In this document: piece by piece, positions 44,778-57,563 of the stretch
Layout: every line of letters begins with the position of its first letter
Position numbering within the stretch: the first letter of the stretch is position 1
Assembly (NCBI RefSeq): GCF_022605165.1
Contig: NC_063077.1
Location: 1,116,001-1,180,000 of the forward strand
From: Purpureocillium takamizusanense
Lineage: Eukaryota; Ascomycota; Sordariomycetes; Hypocreales; Ophiocordycipitaceae
DNA: 64,000 nucleotides
Direction of reading: 5' to 3'
Position numbers and translations under genes: made by a program
The notes under the pieces: model-generated
Told to the model about the DNA's origin: nothing
Databases searched by the model: none
What the model saw: the letters and a program-made list of their open reading frames with translations, nothing else

Positions 44778-46784
44778 TTTGGCTGCGCAACAGCAACGGC
44801 GACCTTCAACGAAGAGGGGCAGATCCAGGCCGCTCAAGCCAAGAGAATTGCGAGTTGCAGATCGAGAAATGCCCCGGTGCTCAGCGCTGGAATTTGGCCG
44901 GCCTGACTCAACGTGGGGCAATCGTCATCGCGGGGCAGCTGCGACCTGGCAAAGAGCCCCCAAGTCTTGCGCTCCCGCAAGTCAGTCACGTGTGGCATTG
45001 CTGACTTGGCCCACATCACGGAAGGCGCCATGGCCGCGATTGCTTCTCGAGACATTGGACAGCACAGCAGCGAAATGTCTGCAGAAGGAAGGGAAAAGTA
45101 GGTCAATGTGAAATTTTGCACCTTTCTCGATCCCGTGCTTGGTGGTTCGTGCGACGCACATGCAGAGGCGACTGGACTCTGTATCCCTAGTGCCCAATCC
45201 GCAGGCGCTTGCAGCACGTCTACAAGACAGCCTTCCTCCTCGTATCGCCGCAGGCCAACTTGCCATTCGAAGAGTGTCTGTGATAACAACCCGGCACGAT
45301 GAGGTCGTCACAGGCCGGAGAGGCACCCCCCCGTTGCTTTGGCCGAGGTACAACGCATCAGCCCAGGACCCGCTTCATATCCAGACGCGGTGCGAGGTCC
45401 ATCAACAGACGCGACGCTGGGCTGTGATGATCGGAGCCACAACCCCGACCGGCGCAACACCATTGGGCCCCTGCCCAACCGCAAACAAGTGCCCCGGGCA
45501 GCCAGGGGTCCATTGTTGTCACAGCAACGGCGGAGACCCCAGACTCAGCTGGCTTCGGGTGCTCACTACGGGGTTCGGGGGAAAGGGTGATCAGGAAGCC
45601 CCGCGGGATTACAATCTGCCAACGCAGAAGCCCGAGGCAAACTGGCAATGCCTCTGAGCTCGCCAGTGTCCCAAGGTCGAGGCGGATCAACTCAATCGAC
45701 GGGGCTGGAAGAGGAGAGCCCAAGAGGGTTGCAGCGACGCGCCTCGCCTCGCAGGACCGTGTCGCAAGGTGACACAGGCACCTAACAGGCATCGCAGTGG
45801 CAATAAATCCTAACCACAACTGATGCAGATTTGAGCAAGGCAACCCAATGGCGGCGCTCCACGACGCCAGGTATGTACCGGGGTGGTTGGGCTCGGGCTG
45901 GGCTTTGCCGCGACAGGAGGGGGTGCACAGTGGCAGAGGACTCGTACGCAGCTTGTTACGCGTGTGTGCGAGATCTTCTTCGGTGCCTGGGCAGCAGACG
46001 AGCAAGTCGGGTGCCATTGGCAAGTCAATTCGAAGCGACTCGTGCCAGTCTTCCTGCCGACCATGCTGCTCCGCCAGCTAATTGCGGATTCGAGAGCGCA
46101 GCGGCGACAATGGGCTTTGTGCCAGCTCGACAGGAATGCTCGAAGCGGGAGCTGGTCTGACGGGGGCGTGGCGGCCATGAGGTTTGCTCCGATTGCCACG
46201 GGGCCTTCCCGCGGTGCCGCATTCCTTTGGCCCAGCCCCCCCCCTCGGATGCCGAAACGCCATTCGCATGAGGGGCCAACGCGACGCAACGCACCGCACC
46301 GCACCGCACCGCACCGCAACAGCACCGACACCAGCAGAGGTTGGGCTGGGCTGTGCTTGCATGGTTCGACGGCCGAGTCGGAGACGTTTGTTGGCGAAGG
46401 CTGGCGCCGCTGTGGGGTCGAGACTCACGGCTATGCCGCTTTGGACGCGAGTAAACAACGACCGTAAACACGGCGGCTCGGATAGACACACCCTGTCGAC
46501 GCAACGGTGGGCGTCGTCCAATCCAGCCCCCCGTCCTCAAAACCCATCGCGCGTCTGCCGCTGCTGTCCTTCTCCATCCTTTCCTCCAATTACCTCCATC
46601 CACATCAGACAACCAGCGCAAAGACCACAAGGACAAGAAAGATTTGAAGAGGCAAACCCCAAGTCCTCGTCTTTTCCTTTCTCTTCGACTTTTGTTTCCC
46701 AGGAACAAAAGCCAGGGAACCTTCTTGTCTTCCTTTCGTGCTGTCAGCTACGGAAGGTTGTATGAGAAGATTCTCTCGCGCCAG
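44778..46784. other. Divergent region upstream of RQC2 and hex1
   Basis: This 2-kb region holds the promoters of Rqc2 (left) and Hex1 (right). A GCACC pentanucleotide array sits near 46291-46318. The part from about 46540 is pyrimidine-rich and is probably the hex1 promoter and 5' UTR. It includes a 15-codon upstream frame starting at 46761, out of frame with hex1. Confidence 0.5.
46291..46318. repeat. (GCACC)n repeat
   Basis: Five to six copies of GCACC lie in the region between RQC2 and hex1. Confidence 0.7.
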
Positions 46785-47088
46785 CAAAAGTCGCCAATCT
46801 GGACTTTGAGGCCCGCGTCCCCGTCCCCTTCAGCATCTTCCCATCGTCATATCGGGACAGCGAAGCGCAGACCACCACCCAGCAGACTCACCAGGAGGTT
46901 GACATCCAACTTCCCTCCAAGCAGCCAGCCGGACGGGAAGGTCAATACTCTTCTTACACTGCCAACGTCGATCTCCCACACCGTGGTGAGAACCGCTACA
47001 GCGAAGAAGAGGTCCGCATCACACGTGAAGAAGAGCGTTACCGCCGTCCCGGTTTCCAGCACGAGCAGTACGTCAAGGAGGACCGCCG
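46785..47088 (+). other. Upstream open exon of hex1 (probable N-terminal extension)
   Basis: A frame open for about 100 codons encodes charged, Tyr/Arg/Glu-rich sequence (NRYSEEEVRITREEERYRR). It ends at a GTACGT donor at 47089. Splicing to 47479 restores the same frame and continues into the hex1 ATG exon, giving DRRPTRTEYSDTHIEID. No ATG starts this frame inside the exon, and a TGA precedes it. A CAG acceptor at 46782-46784 suggests an upstream exon that I could not locate. Confidence 0.5.
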
Positions 47089-47478
47089 GTACGTTTGACG
47101 TCTCCTTTCTCTCCATCTCCATCCCTCTCGCTCTCTAGCCCAACCGGTCACACTCCCCCCCCCCTCCCCCCCCCCCCTTTCCCGCCACCCACGGTCGCCC
47201 CATCCACGGGCCCAGCGCAAAAAAGCAAGCCGTTGGGATGGCTGGATGCGGTGTGATCGATGACAGGGTGCCGTTCCGCGGAAGCAGCCAATACCTCCAC
47301 CGCAGCTGAGTCTGCCAGGGCCCATGCGTCCGCTCCCGGAGGCCCCCGGCCCAGGGGCCCTGGCCCGATGCAGGACCTGTTGACCTAGAAACGGGGTTGC
47401 TTGCCCGCCCGCCCGCCTGCCTGCCTCCTCCCAACAAACAAAGACCAAGGGGCTGACATGTCTTCTCTTCTCTGTCAG
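47089..47478 (+). other. hex1: Long intron upstream of the hex1 ATG, with C-runs
   Basis: A 390-base intron, large for this genome, begins GTACGT and ends TGTCAG. It holds two poly-C tracts of about 13 bases near 47153-47178. Its phase matches the flanking open frames. Confidence 0.6.
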
Positions 47479-47767
47479 ACCTACACGCACCGAGTATTCC
47501 GACACTCACATTGAGATTGATACTCACCGCCACCCATACGCAAGCCCCATCGACGTCGCTGAGCGTGAATACCGAGAGCGTTACCGCCCCCAGTATTCCA
47601 CCACCGTAGACGCCCCTGCCCGCCCTCAGTACACCGCCGAGAGCGTCAAGGTCAACGAGCACACCGTCGACGGAGCCACTGCCCGCCCTTCCTACACGGA
47701 AAACGTCAAGATCACCGAGGAGACCGTTGAGCCTTCCCGCTTCAACCTCGCCAGCCAAAAGTCCAAC

Positions 47768-48497
47768 ATGGGTTACTACGACGAGGACGGTGAGTGACAA
47801 GACAGCCCAACCAAGCCTTAGGGCCGACCCGCGCCCCGATTGGGCACGGGCATGTAAGACACGTCTCATCATGCTGACGACAGAGAGGGCAGGCCACTAC
47901 CACTCCTTCCGCCACGGGATTCACAAGCTGGCCGACAAGATTGTGCACCCCGGCGGCCACCACCACCACCACCATGACCATGTCGACGTGGACATTCGCG
48001 AGACGGGGACGGGCCCCCGTCCCCGTCCCGGCGACTCTGCCGAGTCGTACCTGCCGAACACGGTCACTATCCCATGCCACCACATCCGGCTGGGCGACTT
48101 CCTGATGCTGCAGGGCCGGCCGTGCCAGGTGATCCGCATCTCGACGTCGCCGGCGACGGGCCAGTACCGCTACCTGGGCGTGGACCTGTTCACCAAGCAG
48201 CTGCACGAGGAGTCATCCTTCATCTCCAACCCAGCGCCCAGCGTCGTGGTGCAGACGATGCTCGGCCCCGTGTTCAAGCAGTACCGCGTCCTGGACATGC
48301 AGGACGGCCGCGTCGTGGCAATGACGGAGACGGGCGACGTCAAGCAGGGTCTGGCCGTCATCGACCAGTCCAACCTGTGGTCGCGCCTGAACAACGCGTT
48401 TGAGTCGGGCCGCGGCAGCGTCCGCGTGCTGGTCCTCAACGACTCGGGCCGCGAGCTCGCCGTCGACATGAAGGTCATCCACGGCTCTCGCCTGTGA
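47768..48497 (+). CDS. hex1: Woronin body major protein Hex1
   Basis: The core protein is encoded by 47768-47789 and 47893-48497, about 208 aa, beginning MGYYDEDGHYHSFR, the typical Hex1 N-terminus. The second intron ends at GGGCAG, which restores DGHYHSF exactly. A His-rich stretch follows, then the eIF5A-like Hex1 domain: IPCHHIRLGDFLMLQGRPCQ, RYLGVDLFTKQLHEESSF, TMLGPVFKQYRVLDM and MTETGDVKQGL. The C-terminus KVIHGSRL ends in SRL, a peroxisomal PTS1 signal. Hex1 self-assembles into the hexagonal crystal core of Woronin bodies that plug septal pores after wounding, and it is restricted to Pezizomycotina. Exon 47479-47789 is open upstream of the ATG in the same frame and joins the upstream exon described separately, so longer isoforms by alternative start or splicing are likely. 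Confidence 0.96.
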
Positions 48498-49607
48498 GGC
48501 GTGAGGCACAAGTCGTCCCGCCCGCGCTCCTTTGACAAGGCCACACGGCAGGGTGCTACGTGCGCGCCTTGGGCGGCGCACGCATCCGGCGCCGTTGCGT
48601 CGAGGGTCACTGGATTGTAGAACATTCGCCGCGCTTTGGGTTTTAATGGACGGACATGTTTCATTGGAGATTCGGAGTCGCATGAGCACGTACGGTAGAT
48701 AGGATGAACATGATGTATATCGGCTATTCAATGTCGTTTCATACTTGATTGTGCGTACACACTGTGATGCCACAATGCCGCTCGTGCGTGTTGCCGTTGT
48801 CGTGCTTGTGCGAAACCGCGTCAAGGCGGCCGTTACTGGTGTTGACTGGAGTTGATCCCGTGACAGCTCTCAAGGTTCTCAGTTGCGTGACCACGCATTG
48901 GCGGTGCGCGCCAGTCTGTGCCCGATCAGGAAAGTGGTTGCCTACCTCTACGGGTACCGCGCCCTTTCGCTGCCGTTTTATCGTCCACTGAGTGAAGCTT
49001 CAAGATGACGCTCTCGACGGAAAGCAAGGCTTATTTTAATCCAGCTGGCGACTATCATCCGCCAGACTCGACGCCTTGACAGAGCGAGACGGCGTATGCT
49101 GCGGTGCGTGTTGTGCGCTGGTGCTAGTACTATGTATGTCTGTTGACAGGGTCCGTTATGCGAGTGGACGAGGCACTGTCAGACGAACAATCGGCTGGCT
49201 AGGTGTTATCGCGTCGGACAGAGGCACGGGACACACCATGTGCATGCAGAGGAATGGCGATGAATGACATGGGCTTCCCGCCCCCCTTCCCCTCCTCTTC
49301 CCCTCCTCCTCTTCCGCCCAACTGGTCTCGGTGCAGCGAGTCACCTCGCAGCCTGCCATCTATTTATGCATCGTCCTCCTGCCCCCCTACACATCTTATC
49401 GTTGTCCCAACGTTCAGTCAGTATACAACGTGCCAGACACACAAGCCGTGCACGGAGCCGCGTGTTGTTCAAGGACCCCAACCCCAGCGCTTACAGCCCC
49501 TCGCACTGGGACTCACGCCCGATAAAGCGGGTGTGCTGCACTGAGCTAGCTACGTTGGCACACGGCTGCCTGCCGACGACGACCTTTCAGCATAGTATAC
49601 CAGCGCC
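48498..49607. other. Intergenic region between hex1 and the bleomycin hydrolase gene
   Basis: This contains the hex1 3' UTR and the promoter of the next plus-strand gene. C- and CT-rich tracts lie around 49276-49320. No gene or structured RNA is seen. Confidence 0.45.
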
Positions 49608-51306
49608 ATGGGTGGCCAGCCGTCCAAGATTGCTGCCGCGGCGGTGGACGACGAGAAGCGCGCCGCCGAGCACTTCCGCGCCATGACCATCCGTGAAGGG
49701 GACGCGGGGCACGTCGACTACGTCGAGATCGGTGACGGCGCGCACCACGATGAGAAGGGCGGGCATCGCGGGCCCAGCAGGGAGCCCGAGGGCCTGCCCC
49801 TCGATGCGGTGGCCGCGCTGCCGTCCAGCATCTTATCGGACCCTAAGAACAGGTGAGATGGAGGCCCCCTCCCCCGCCCCTCTGGTAGGGTATGTACGCG
49901 ATGGTGATGTTAGAGGGGCTGAGCTGACGGACTGCCTATGCAACGACGACGACAGACTCGCCCTCGCGGCCCTCAGCTCCGCCAACCCCAAGCAGGTGCT
50001 GGCGCAGCTCCCCGCGCAAATCGCCGACCAGCAAGTCTTCAACGTCAAGATCCCCTTCGAGGGCGGGCCCATCACCAACCAGCGCTCGAGCGGACGGTGC
50101 TGGCTCTTCGCGTCCACCAACGTCTTCCGCGTGGCGCTGATGCGGCGCTACCGCCTCGACGCCTTCGAGCTCTCGCAGGCCTACCTCTTCTACTGGGACA
50201 AGCTCGAAAAGGCAAACTGGTTCCTCGAGCAGGTCATCGAGACGGCGGGCGAGGACCTCGACGGCCGCCTCGTCCAGGCCCTGCTCGCCGGGCCCGTCTC
50301 CGACGGCGGCCAGTGGGACATGGTCTACAACCTCGTCGACAAGTACGGCCTCGTGCCCCAGGCCCTGTACCCGGACGCCTGGAGCGCCAAGAACTCGTCC
50401 GTGCTCAACGCCGCCGTCGTCAACAAGCTGCGCGAGTATGCGCTGCGCCTGCGCGCCGTCGTGAGGGGAAGCGACGGCAGCGCGCCCACGCCCCCGGCGC
50501 TCGTCGGCAACCTCAAGATCACCATGATGCGCGAGATCCAAAAGATCATGACGCTGCTGCTCGGCCCGCCGCCTAGCCCGACCAGTGCCTTTACGTGGCA
50601 GTACAACGACAGAGACGGCAAGGCACACGAGCTGACCATTACGCCCAAGGACTTTGCCAAGAACATCGCCAGCAGCGACCTGCGCGTCACCTCATCCGTC
50701 ATCGAGAGCATGGTGTCACTCGTCAATGACCCTCGGCACGACCCACTGTCTCCCCTCACCGTGTCGCGCCTGGGCAACGTGGTCGGCGGCCGGGGCGTGA
50801 GCTACATCAACGTGGATATGGATACGCTCAAGGATGCGTGCGTCAAGATGCTCAAGGCCGGCCTGCCAATCTTCTTCGGCTCCGACGTAGGCAAGTTCAG
50901 CGACAACGCGACGGGCATCATGGACCTCGACCTGATCGACTACGAGGTCGGCATCGGGTCCTCCCTGCTCGGCATGAACAAGGCAGAGAGGCTGCGGACA
51001 GGCGAGAGCCAGATGACACACGCCATGGTCCTGACGGCGGTTCACGTAGACGAGCAGACGGGCAAGCCGGCGCGGTGGAGAGTGCAGAACAGCTGGGGCC
51101 CCGACGCGGGTGACAAGGGCTGGTTTGTCATGAGCGATGCCTGGATGGACGAGTTTGTCTATCAGGCTGTCGTCGACCCGCGCTTTTGGCAGCAAGGAAG
51201 TCAGGGACGTCCTGAAGAAGGACCCCATTGTGCTGCCATTGTGGGATCCCATGGGCGCTTTGGCTTAGTCGTTGGAAAGAGACTTTTGTACATAAGTCAA
51301 GGATGA
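49608..51306 (+). CDS. Bleomycin hydrolase (C1B cysteine peptidase) with C-terminal frameshift
   Basis: Exons 49608-49852 and 49956-51306 join in phase and encode 531 aa as read. The papain-like catalytic set is intact: Cys130 in SSGRCWLF, His437 in QMTHAMVL and Asn460 in VQNSWG. The start MGGQPSK resembles an N-myristoylation site seen in fungal homologues. At 51184-51187 a TTTT run disrupts the frame: after Arg491-Phe492 the sequence reads into an unrelated tail. One T fewer would continue into SKEVRDVL and PLWDPMGALA, ending at a TAG at 51266-51268 (518 aa). That tail is the conserved bleomycin hydrolase C-terminus, which lies in the active-site cleft and governs aminopeptidase behaviour. 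The cause is either a real one-base insertion or a sequencing error. The enzyme is a cytosolic hexameric aminopeptidase, not part of the PKS cluster. Confidence 0.93.
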
Positions 51307-54217
51307 GCCTTGTTGAGGCAGCATGCCAAGTGCGCCTCTGATTTTTTTACTCTCGGACGTCATGTCGTTTGGTTGTCTGGCAAAATGAAGGTCAGGCAGC
51401 AGTGTGGACCTCGTCCTGCACACTTACGTTCCCACGATGGCGATATACGGATGTGTAGAATCATCGAGAATCGATACTATGTCCTTCCGCAAGAGGCACA
51501 GTCTATCCATCGTCTTTTCGCACCAACAACGCCGAGGGGTCGATCTGTCTCATGCGTGGCTTCAACAAGGGCAAGCCAACGCCTGCCTGGCCTTTCGAGG
51601 TGTCAAAGGGGCGTGGTCGACTCCGGAGCTAGCACCTCTGCCAGGATCATGGATGCTGAGTAGACGGCTAGTAGCAGCGTCCATGCCCAACATGAGCATT
51701 GCTTGCGGGTCGACGCCTCGTTGTCGCCCGGCGATGCTGGTCAGGCGGGGTGCTTTGCGCTGACCCCCAAATCTTGATGTGTGCATTTTTCACGTCTCAG
51801 CAGTTACACAGAGACACATGGGGTTCGCACGACTCACCAGCGAGCCAACGCGCATTGGTAGACCGCGAACCCCACTGATGATTGATGTGGTCTGGTATCA
51901 GGAGCGTTTCCGTGGCTGTTGAGTGACCTCGTCGGACATCACACACGATAGCCGTGAGACATAAGGCTGATGACAAGGCCCCTAGCGTACCTCGGCGAGT
52001 CAAGCCAGCTGTGGAGATGATTGCAAACTGATCATCACAGCCTCCAGCGGGGTTGGGTCATCATGTCATGTCAGATTTGGAGCCCAACGATTGATGTGCG
52101 TGCGTACTGTTGATAATGGGGTTGCACATGACGATGGTTTTCTGCGGACCAGGGCTGACCGGGTCGCCGGAGCAGGAGCGGACCCTCCCGCCCTGGTGAA
52201 CATTGACAACGCCCACCGATTCTGTGGACGCCAAGGAAAAGAGAATAGCATTGAGGAATTCGGAATCGCAGAATCGTCTGTGTGGCCAAGATTGGATGGA
52301 TGGATGGCCAGCGAGACGTGAGCGTGGCGGTGGCCAACTTTGGCATGTTGCGCTCGGAAGGAGCCACCACGCCATCCACTGGTCCTTCCTTCCACGCTCA
52401 ATTCGCAGTAACGTGACAGCTTTTGTTCTCCTTTGTCGGGGATTTTTTTCTTCTTTTCTTTGAGAACCGCAAGCAATGGACCGACCATGGCATGGCATGC
52501 GTCACCTATCACCAGCTCGAGCAGTGCCCCTTTGTCTCACACCGCACCGTTGACAGAGCGGAGCGCAATTGTCGGGCAGCGTCGTCGAGACGGCATGTCC
52601 CATACTCTCTACCTGGTGCCACACAGCCTTCAACCACCCACACGAGACAGGCCAAGGCGATGGCACACGAGGTACCGAAATACAAAACTCCACCCTCACG
52701 CTCGGCGGGTACGAAGTAACTTACGAAAGTAGTATCACTCGCATTGTCCCCCAAAGGGCAAGAAGGTTTGTTGGCCATGCCACATCGAGACTGCGCTGGG
52801 CCGCTAAGCAGCGAGGCGATGGCTCCGAAACACAGCCATGGATGGAGGCCAACGGGTGGCAACGGTCACCTGGCTAGCTTTGGCCAAGGGACGTCATTGC
52901 ACCCACGAGCTGAAGAATGCCGAAGCCCGCGATAACCTGGGGAAACCTGGAGCATAGCACAGGACGCGGCGGCGACACGGAACAGGAGGCGTTCGGAGCT
53001 GTCAAACACGCGCGCCAAAGAAAGAAGGGGCTGAAGCAAAGGAAAGCTTGCGCATATGCGGCTGGACGACGGACGGAAACAAATCGCACGCGCAGCACGT
53101 AGCGCCATCGTCGACGCTGGCCTCAGTCAGGGTCCTGACCCAGTTGAAAGGCACGCCTTTGACGCCTCCAAACCCCGTCCCCATGGTTGCTGGCGCCCCT
53201 TGACTCGCCGTCCCCAGTTGGATGGCGTGAGGCGCCAGCATTCCAAGGAAACGGCCCGTCGGGAACAGAGGGGCCCCTGCGGCGCAGGCTGGATGGAGCC
53301 CAACCCGCCGACCTGGCCCAATGTCGCCCATATCTGCAGTGAGTGGGCTGGCATTCGACGAGTCTGACGTCGAAGCCCCCGCTGAGATCCAGGACCAGGG
53401 AACAAGGCCAGTCGCTCCGGGATCACTGCCATCCATCCTGATGTGGTGGCCCTGGCGACAAAGTCGTCATTCCCCAACCCAGCTTTCGCGGCAGTACGTA
53501 GCATCCCTGCGTTTTCGCCCAGTCCTCCACGGCCGCAATCTGGTTGTCTTGACACCCGACCAGGCAGTGCGCCGTTTGTCGCCCTTGCTCCCTTGACTTG
53601 GGCTTCAATTCTGCCGCCGCCGGCAAGATAAGAAACTTGCCCGCCAAGGCGCCACGCCTGCATCGCGTGTGCGCCTGCAGCAGTTCGTCATCGGCCGTTG
53701 AGCCCCGTGGCATAAGCGCGCCAGCGGCCACGCGGCGAACTACGAAGTACTCTGCTTCCACCACTTCGAGCGAGAACATACCTACGGACGAGCTGCTATT
53801 GCTGCTGCTACTCCTGCGACGGTGGTCTTCCCCCCGCCGGAGAGAGCACGAGCCCAGGTCCACCCGCATAAGCACAACACCGTCCGAGCAGGGCGACTGG
53901 TCTGCCAACCCCCTTCGCAACCAGTAACGCCTGATCTGGGCATCTCACAGCAGGAACCCCTCCCCCTTGCTGGAGGCTTGTCCACGACCACATCCCTGCT
54001 TCGGGCACAAAGTGCGAAATCCAAAGGGACCAACACCGAGCCTTTCTAGCCATCCCCCGCCCCTCACCTCGCAGCGACCGACTTTTCTATCCTTCTGCCA
54101 CCGCTTCCCTTGCCTCTCGAGCTCTCGAGCTACCTCGCCAACCCCAGGCAGCACAGTCATTGCTTCCCGGGCGCAAGGAGGGCCTGCGAGCGTTGCGCTT
54201 CCCGCCGGGTCGTCATC
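51307..54217. other. 2.9-kb intergenic region
   Basis: Overlapping short frames occur on both strands without domain signals. The final roughly 200 bases before the DUF8035 gene are C/T-rich and look like its 5' leader. No repeat family or RNA gene is recognised. Confidence 0.45.
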
Positions 54218-57020
54218 ATGGCCGACCGCTATCGAGGATATCCGCCTCCTCCTGGGCCACCCCGGCCGCCCACGTTCAACCCGGCCAGAGCGTCCATGCC
54301 CACCAGCATAGGATACAGCTCAGTGTATGCGGGCGACATGCATGTCATGCCATCAGCAACACCGAGACATTACGTCGCTACGCCCCGAGGCTACACAACC
54401 TCCACGACGTCTTCCGGTGTTCCGACCACCACACGCACGTACGGCATCGCCCCCGACTCGCGGCAGCGGGGCGGCACTCGCGAGAGCAGCCGCACTCGGC
54501 GCTCGACTCTCGACTCCACCAGCCGACCGGTCATCATTCTTTCGCAGGAGAGCAGGCCACACGCATCCTCGTCGCATTCTTCAAACACCCGCACCGGCAG
54601 CCCCATCAGAGACGAGTATCGTGCGAGCGACGGACAGTTTTACTCGCAGCCCGCTTCGTCCATTCGGTCCCGGAGCACCGCTCGTCCGTACCACGCCTCT
54701 TCGGGTAGCGAAGACTTTAGCAGAGCCCGGGATCGGAGTGATTCGCTGCTAAGCCCTCGCGAAGTCGATGCCTACCGCAGCTCCCGACCGTCGGTGGTGT
54801 ATCCCAGCGATCCCAAGCACAGTAACGCCGCCATCGACTATGGCGACGACGGCTATCAGTACACCAATGCCGGTGAGCTGGCTCGATATGACCTCGATCA
54901 TTCCAAGCCCGCACGGCCGCGGCGACACGACAGCACGGACAGAGGTTACTACCGGCCCAATGTCAACTACAACGCTGACCAGCGGAGCTTCAACGTCCAC
55001 ACGAGCAGCGATCTGGGAGGCAACTACAACATGAACACAAGCCGGCCCTATGAAGGCAGAGGAGGGCCGCCGCCCTCGAGTCGGGGTTTCGACAAGATCA
55101 ATCGAGGCTATGACTCACGGAGCATCCCTCCGGCGGCACCTGTCCCACCCTCACCAACCACTTCGCAGCTCGAGATTCCTGTTGTTGCATCGGAGAGGGC
55201 CGAAGCAGGACGACGCGGCCGGCCTCTGTCGCTGCACCAGGAGGGCGCTGCTCGATCATTGCATCACGACGACTACTATCGCAGCCGTGAAGAGGAACGT
55301 TCTATGCGGGATCTACGCGATCGTGAGCGCGACCGTTCTCGTGATGTGGAGCGCGCGTACGAGCAACCGCGGTTCAAAGACGACAGCGTTGCCACTCGCG
55401 GCTTCGGCATCCGTACTGATCTCTTGGACAACCCGAGCGATGCGAGGGAGCGTCGGCGCGAGCCTCGACCAGAAGAACCCAAAAGAGCATCGGACGAAGA
55501 GCTTGCGCGCATAGCAGATGCAGAGCGGGACGACCGCGTCCGTGCCCGACAGACGACTCATGATGACCGCCGCGAAAAGCGGAAGGATAGTGACGAAGAT
55601 GACAAAGAACGGCCTCGCATCCGTGACAAGGTGGCGGCCGGGGTCGGCGTTGCAGCGGCCGCCGTAGGGCTCGTGCCTTCGCACAAAGAAGGAGAGAAGA
55701 GGGAGCAGCCCTCCAAAGACGCCGCTCAACGTCGGAGCCCGGATGACGACCGTGAACGTCGCAGAGAACCGGACCCGCCCGAGAAGGCCCCGGCGTCAGC
55801 ACGAGACCGCGAATATGAGAAGGGACATGAGGGAGGGCGCGAGCGACATCGGGATGAGTCCCGAGACCGCATTGCGGCTACCGATCGCCATCGACGAGAC
55901 GCAGAAGCCAAGTTGGCCGGGGAAGCTACCGTGTCCGCGTCGGACTCGGATGACAACCGGCGTGCCTCACGGCGACATCAAGCCTCTCATGGCTTCAATC
56001 CAAATGACGCGTCTGATCTGAAGCAGCTCAAAGATCAACTCGCCGCCATGGATGTGACGGATAGGGAGGGGCGGGGTAAGGACCCGCCAGTTGTTGAAGA
56101 GAAGAGACATACTCGCTCACCATCACCTGCACGAGGCGGTCGCGGTTCGAGGGATTCTTCTCGAGAAGAGTCACGTGGCCGCGAGCTAGTACTGCCCTCG
56201 GAGGAGGCGAAACACGTCCGGCTGGTCTCGCCGCCCAAAGACAAGTCTGACGAGAAGCCTCTAAAGGGGATCCTAAAGCAGCCAAAACCCAGCTTTCCGG
56301 AAGAAGCCAATCCCGTCCGCGAGGGCGTTGCCCCCCATAAGGAGGATAAGAAACTGAAAGAGGCTCCTGAGGGGGCCAGGTGGACCAAGATCAACCGTAA
56401 GATTGTGAACCCGGAGGCTCTATCGTACGGGAAAGAGAGGTTCGAGGTGCGGGACGACTTTGTCATTGTTCTGCGCGTCTTGAACAAGGACGAGATTCAA
56501 GCGTACGCCAATGCAACTCAGGTTCTTCGAGGTACGTTTTATCCCGCTTCCTGCTGGTCGGCATCGTGGTGCTAATAACGCTCCAGAGAGACGGCGAAAC
56601 AAGGGTGAGGCTGACCGCGGCCGCGGCCGCGACAAGGACCCTGATGCCGATGAAGAGCAAGACGATGATAAGGATACTGGTCGACGGCACCACCACCACC
56701 ACCACCACCATCGCCACAGAGACGATGCCGAAGAAGACGGCAAGGAGCGAGAGCGTGATCGAGACCGCGATCGGGATCGTGACAGAGACCGTGACCGTGA
56801 CCGCGACCGCGACCGCGACCGTGATCGTGACCGTGACCGTGACCGCGATCGGGATCGTGACAGAGACCGTGACCGCGACCGAGACCGCGACCGAGACCGG
56901 CGTAGGCGGCACAGAAGGGAGGACGAGGACGAATATGAAACTCGATCGAGGGAATCGGAGCAACCTCAGTACCACCACCGGTCGTTCCGAGAGCGCGAGC
57001 GAGCGGCAACTGAGACATGA
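54218..57020 (+). CDS. DUF8035-type low-complexity protein with Asp-Arg repeat tail
   Basis: Exons 54218-56531 and 56587-57020 join in phase (VLR to ERRRNK) to about 915 aa. Residues 1-330 are Ser/Tyr/Pro-rich. Residues 340-700 are highly charged, with many RER, RDR and DDR strings, and include a short Ala/Val-rich segment (DKVAAGVGVAAAAVGLVP). The one conserved block is at about 720-770 (WTKINRKIVNPEALSYGKERFE, VIVLRVLNKDEIQ), which matches my memory of the fungal DUF8035 domain. After it come His8 and about 25 consecutive Asp-Arg pairs encoded by GACCGN hexamers, then a basic RRRRHRR segment. Such RD/RS-rich tails are common in RNA-processing or scaffold proteins, but function here is unknown. 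Confidence 0.88.
56757..56899 (+). repeat. Coding GACCGN hexamer array (Asp-Arg repeat)
   Basis: About 24 hexamers of the type GACCGT, GACCGC or GATCGT encode alternating Asp and Arg. Third-base variation shows a mixture of slippage and selection on the dipeptide. Confidence 0.9.
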
Positions 57021-57563
57021 GAAGGCGCGTTTCAGCGTTGCTTGTCACGAGTATATGGATATTATAGTGTATTGGGTAAAACTGTACGATGATGATGAGT
57101 CGAGGACAATGGGTTCGGATCGCGATCTGAAATCTACACAGCGCTTCATGGCATGTTGGACTCGCTCTCCTTGTGCATGACGTGATAGCTTGTGTTGATT
57201 CCCTTTCCGTCCAGACTTGCAACTCCAACTTTGCAAACTCTGACCAAGCATAGCCAAGTTGCTCTCACTTGCACATACTGGACTCGAGCAAGCCAACGAT
57301 GCGGTCCAACGCAAAGCGCAGCACCCGAAAAATCATGAGCCATTTTCAAGTTGTTGCCTCAACTTCTCAACGCCTTTCTCATAGAGGCAGTCGCCGAACA
57401 GGATGATCATTATGTTAGTCACAGCATCACGAAGTATCAACATCTGAACGACGCCTTTGCTGGAGTTGTCGGCGCTCAGCCCAATGAGCTCGCGTCAAAA
57501 GCGACGTTTGCCCTTCTCTCCCCTAATCTCGCCATGTTTCAAGATCAGCAGCGGCGGTTCCAA

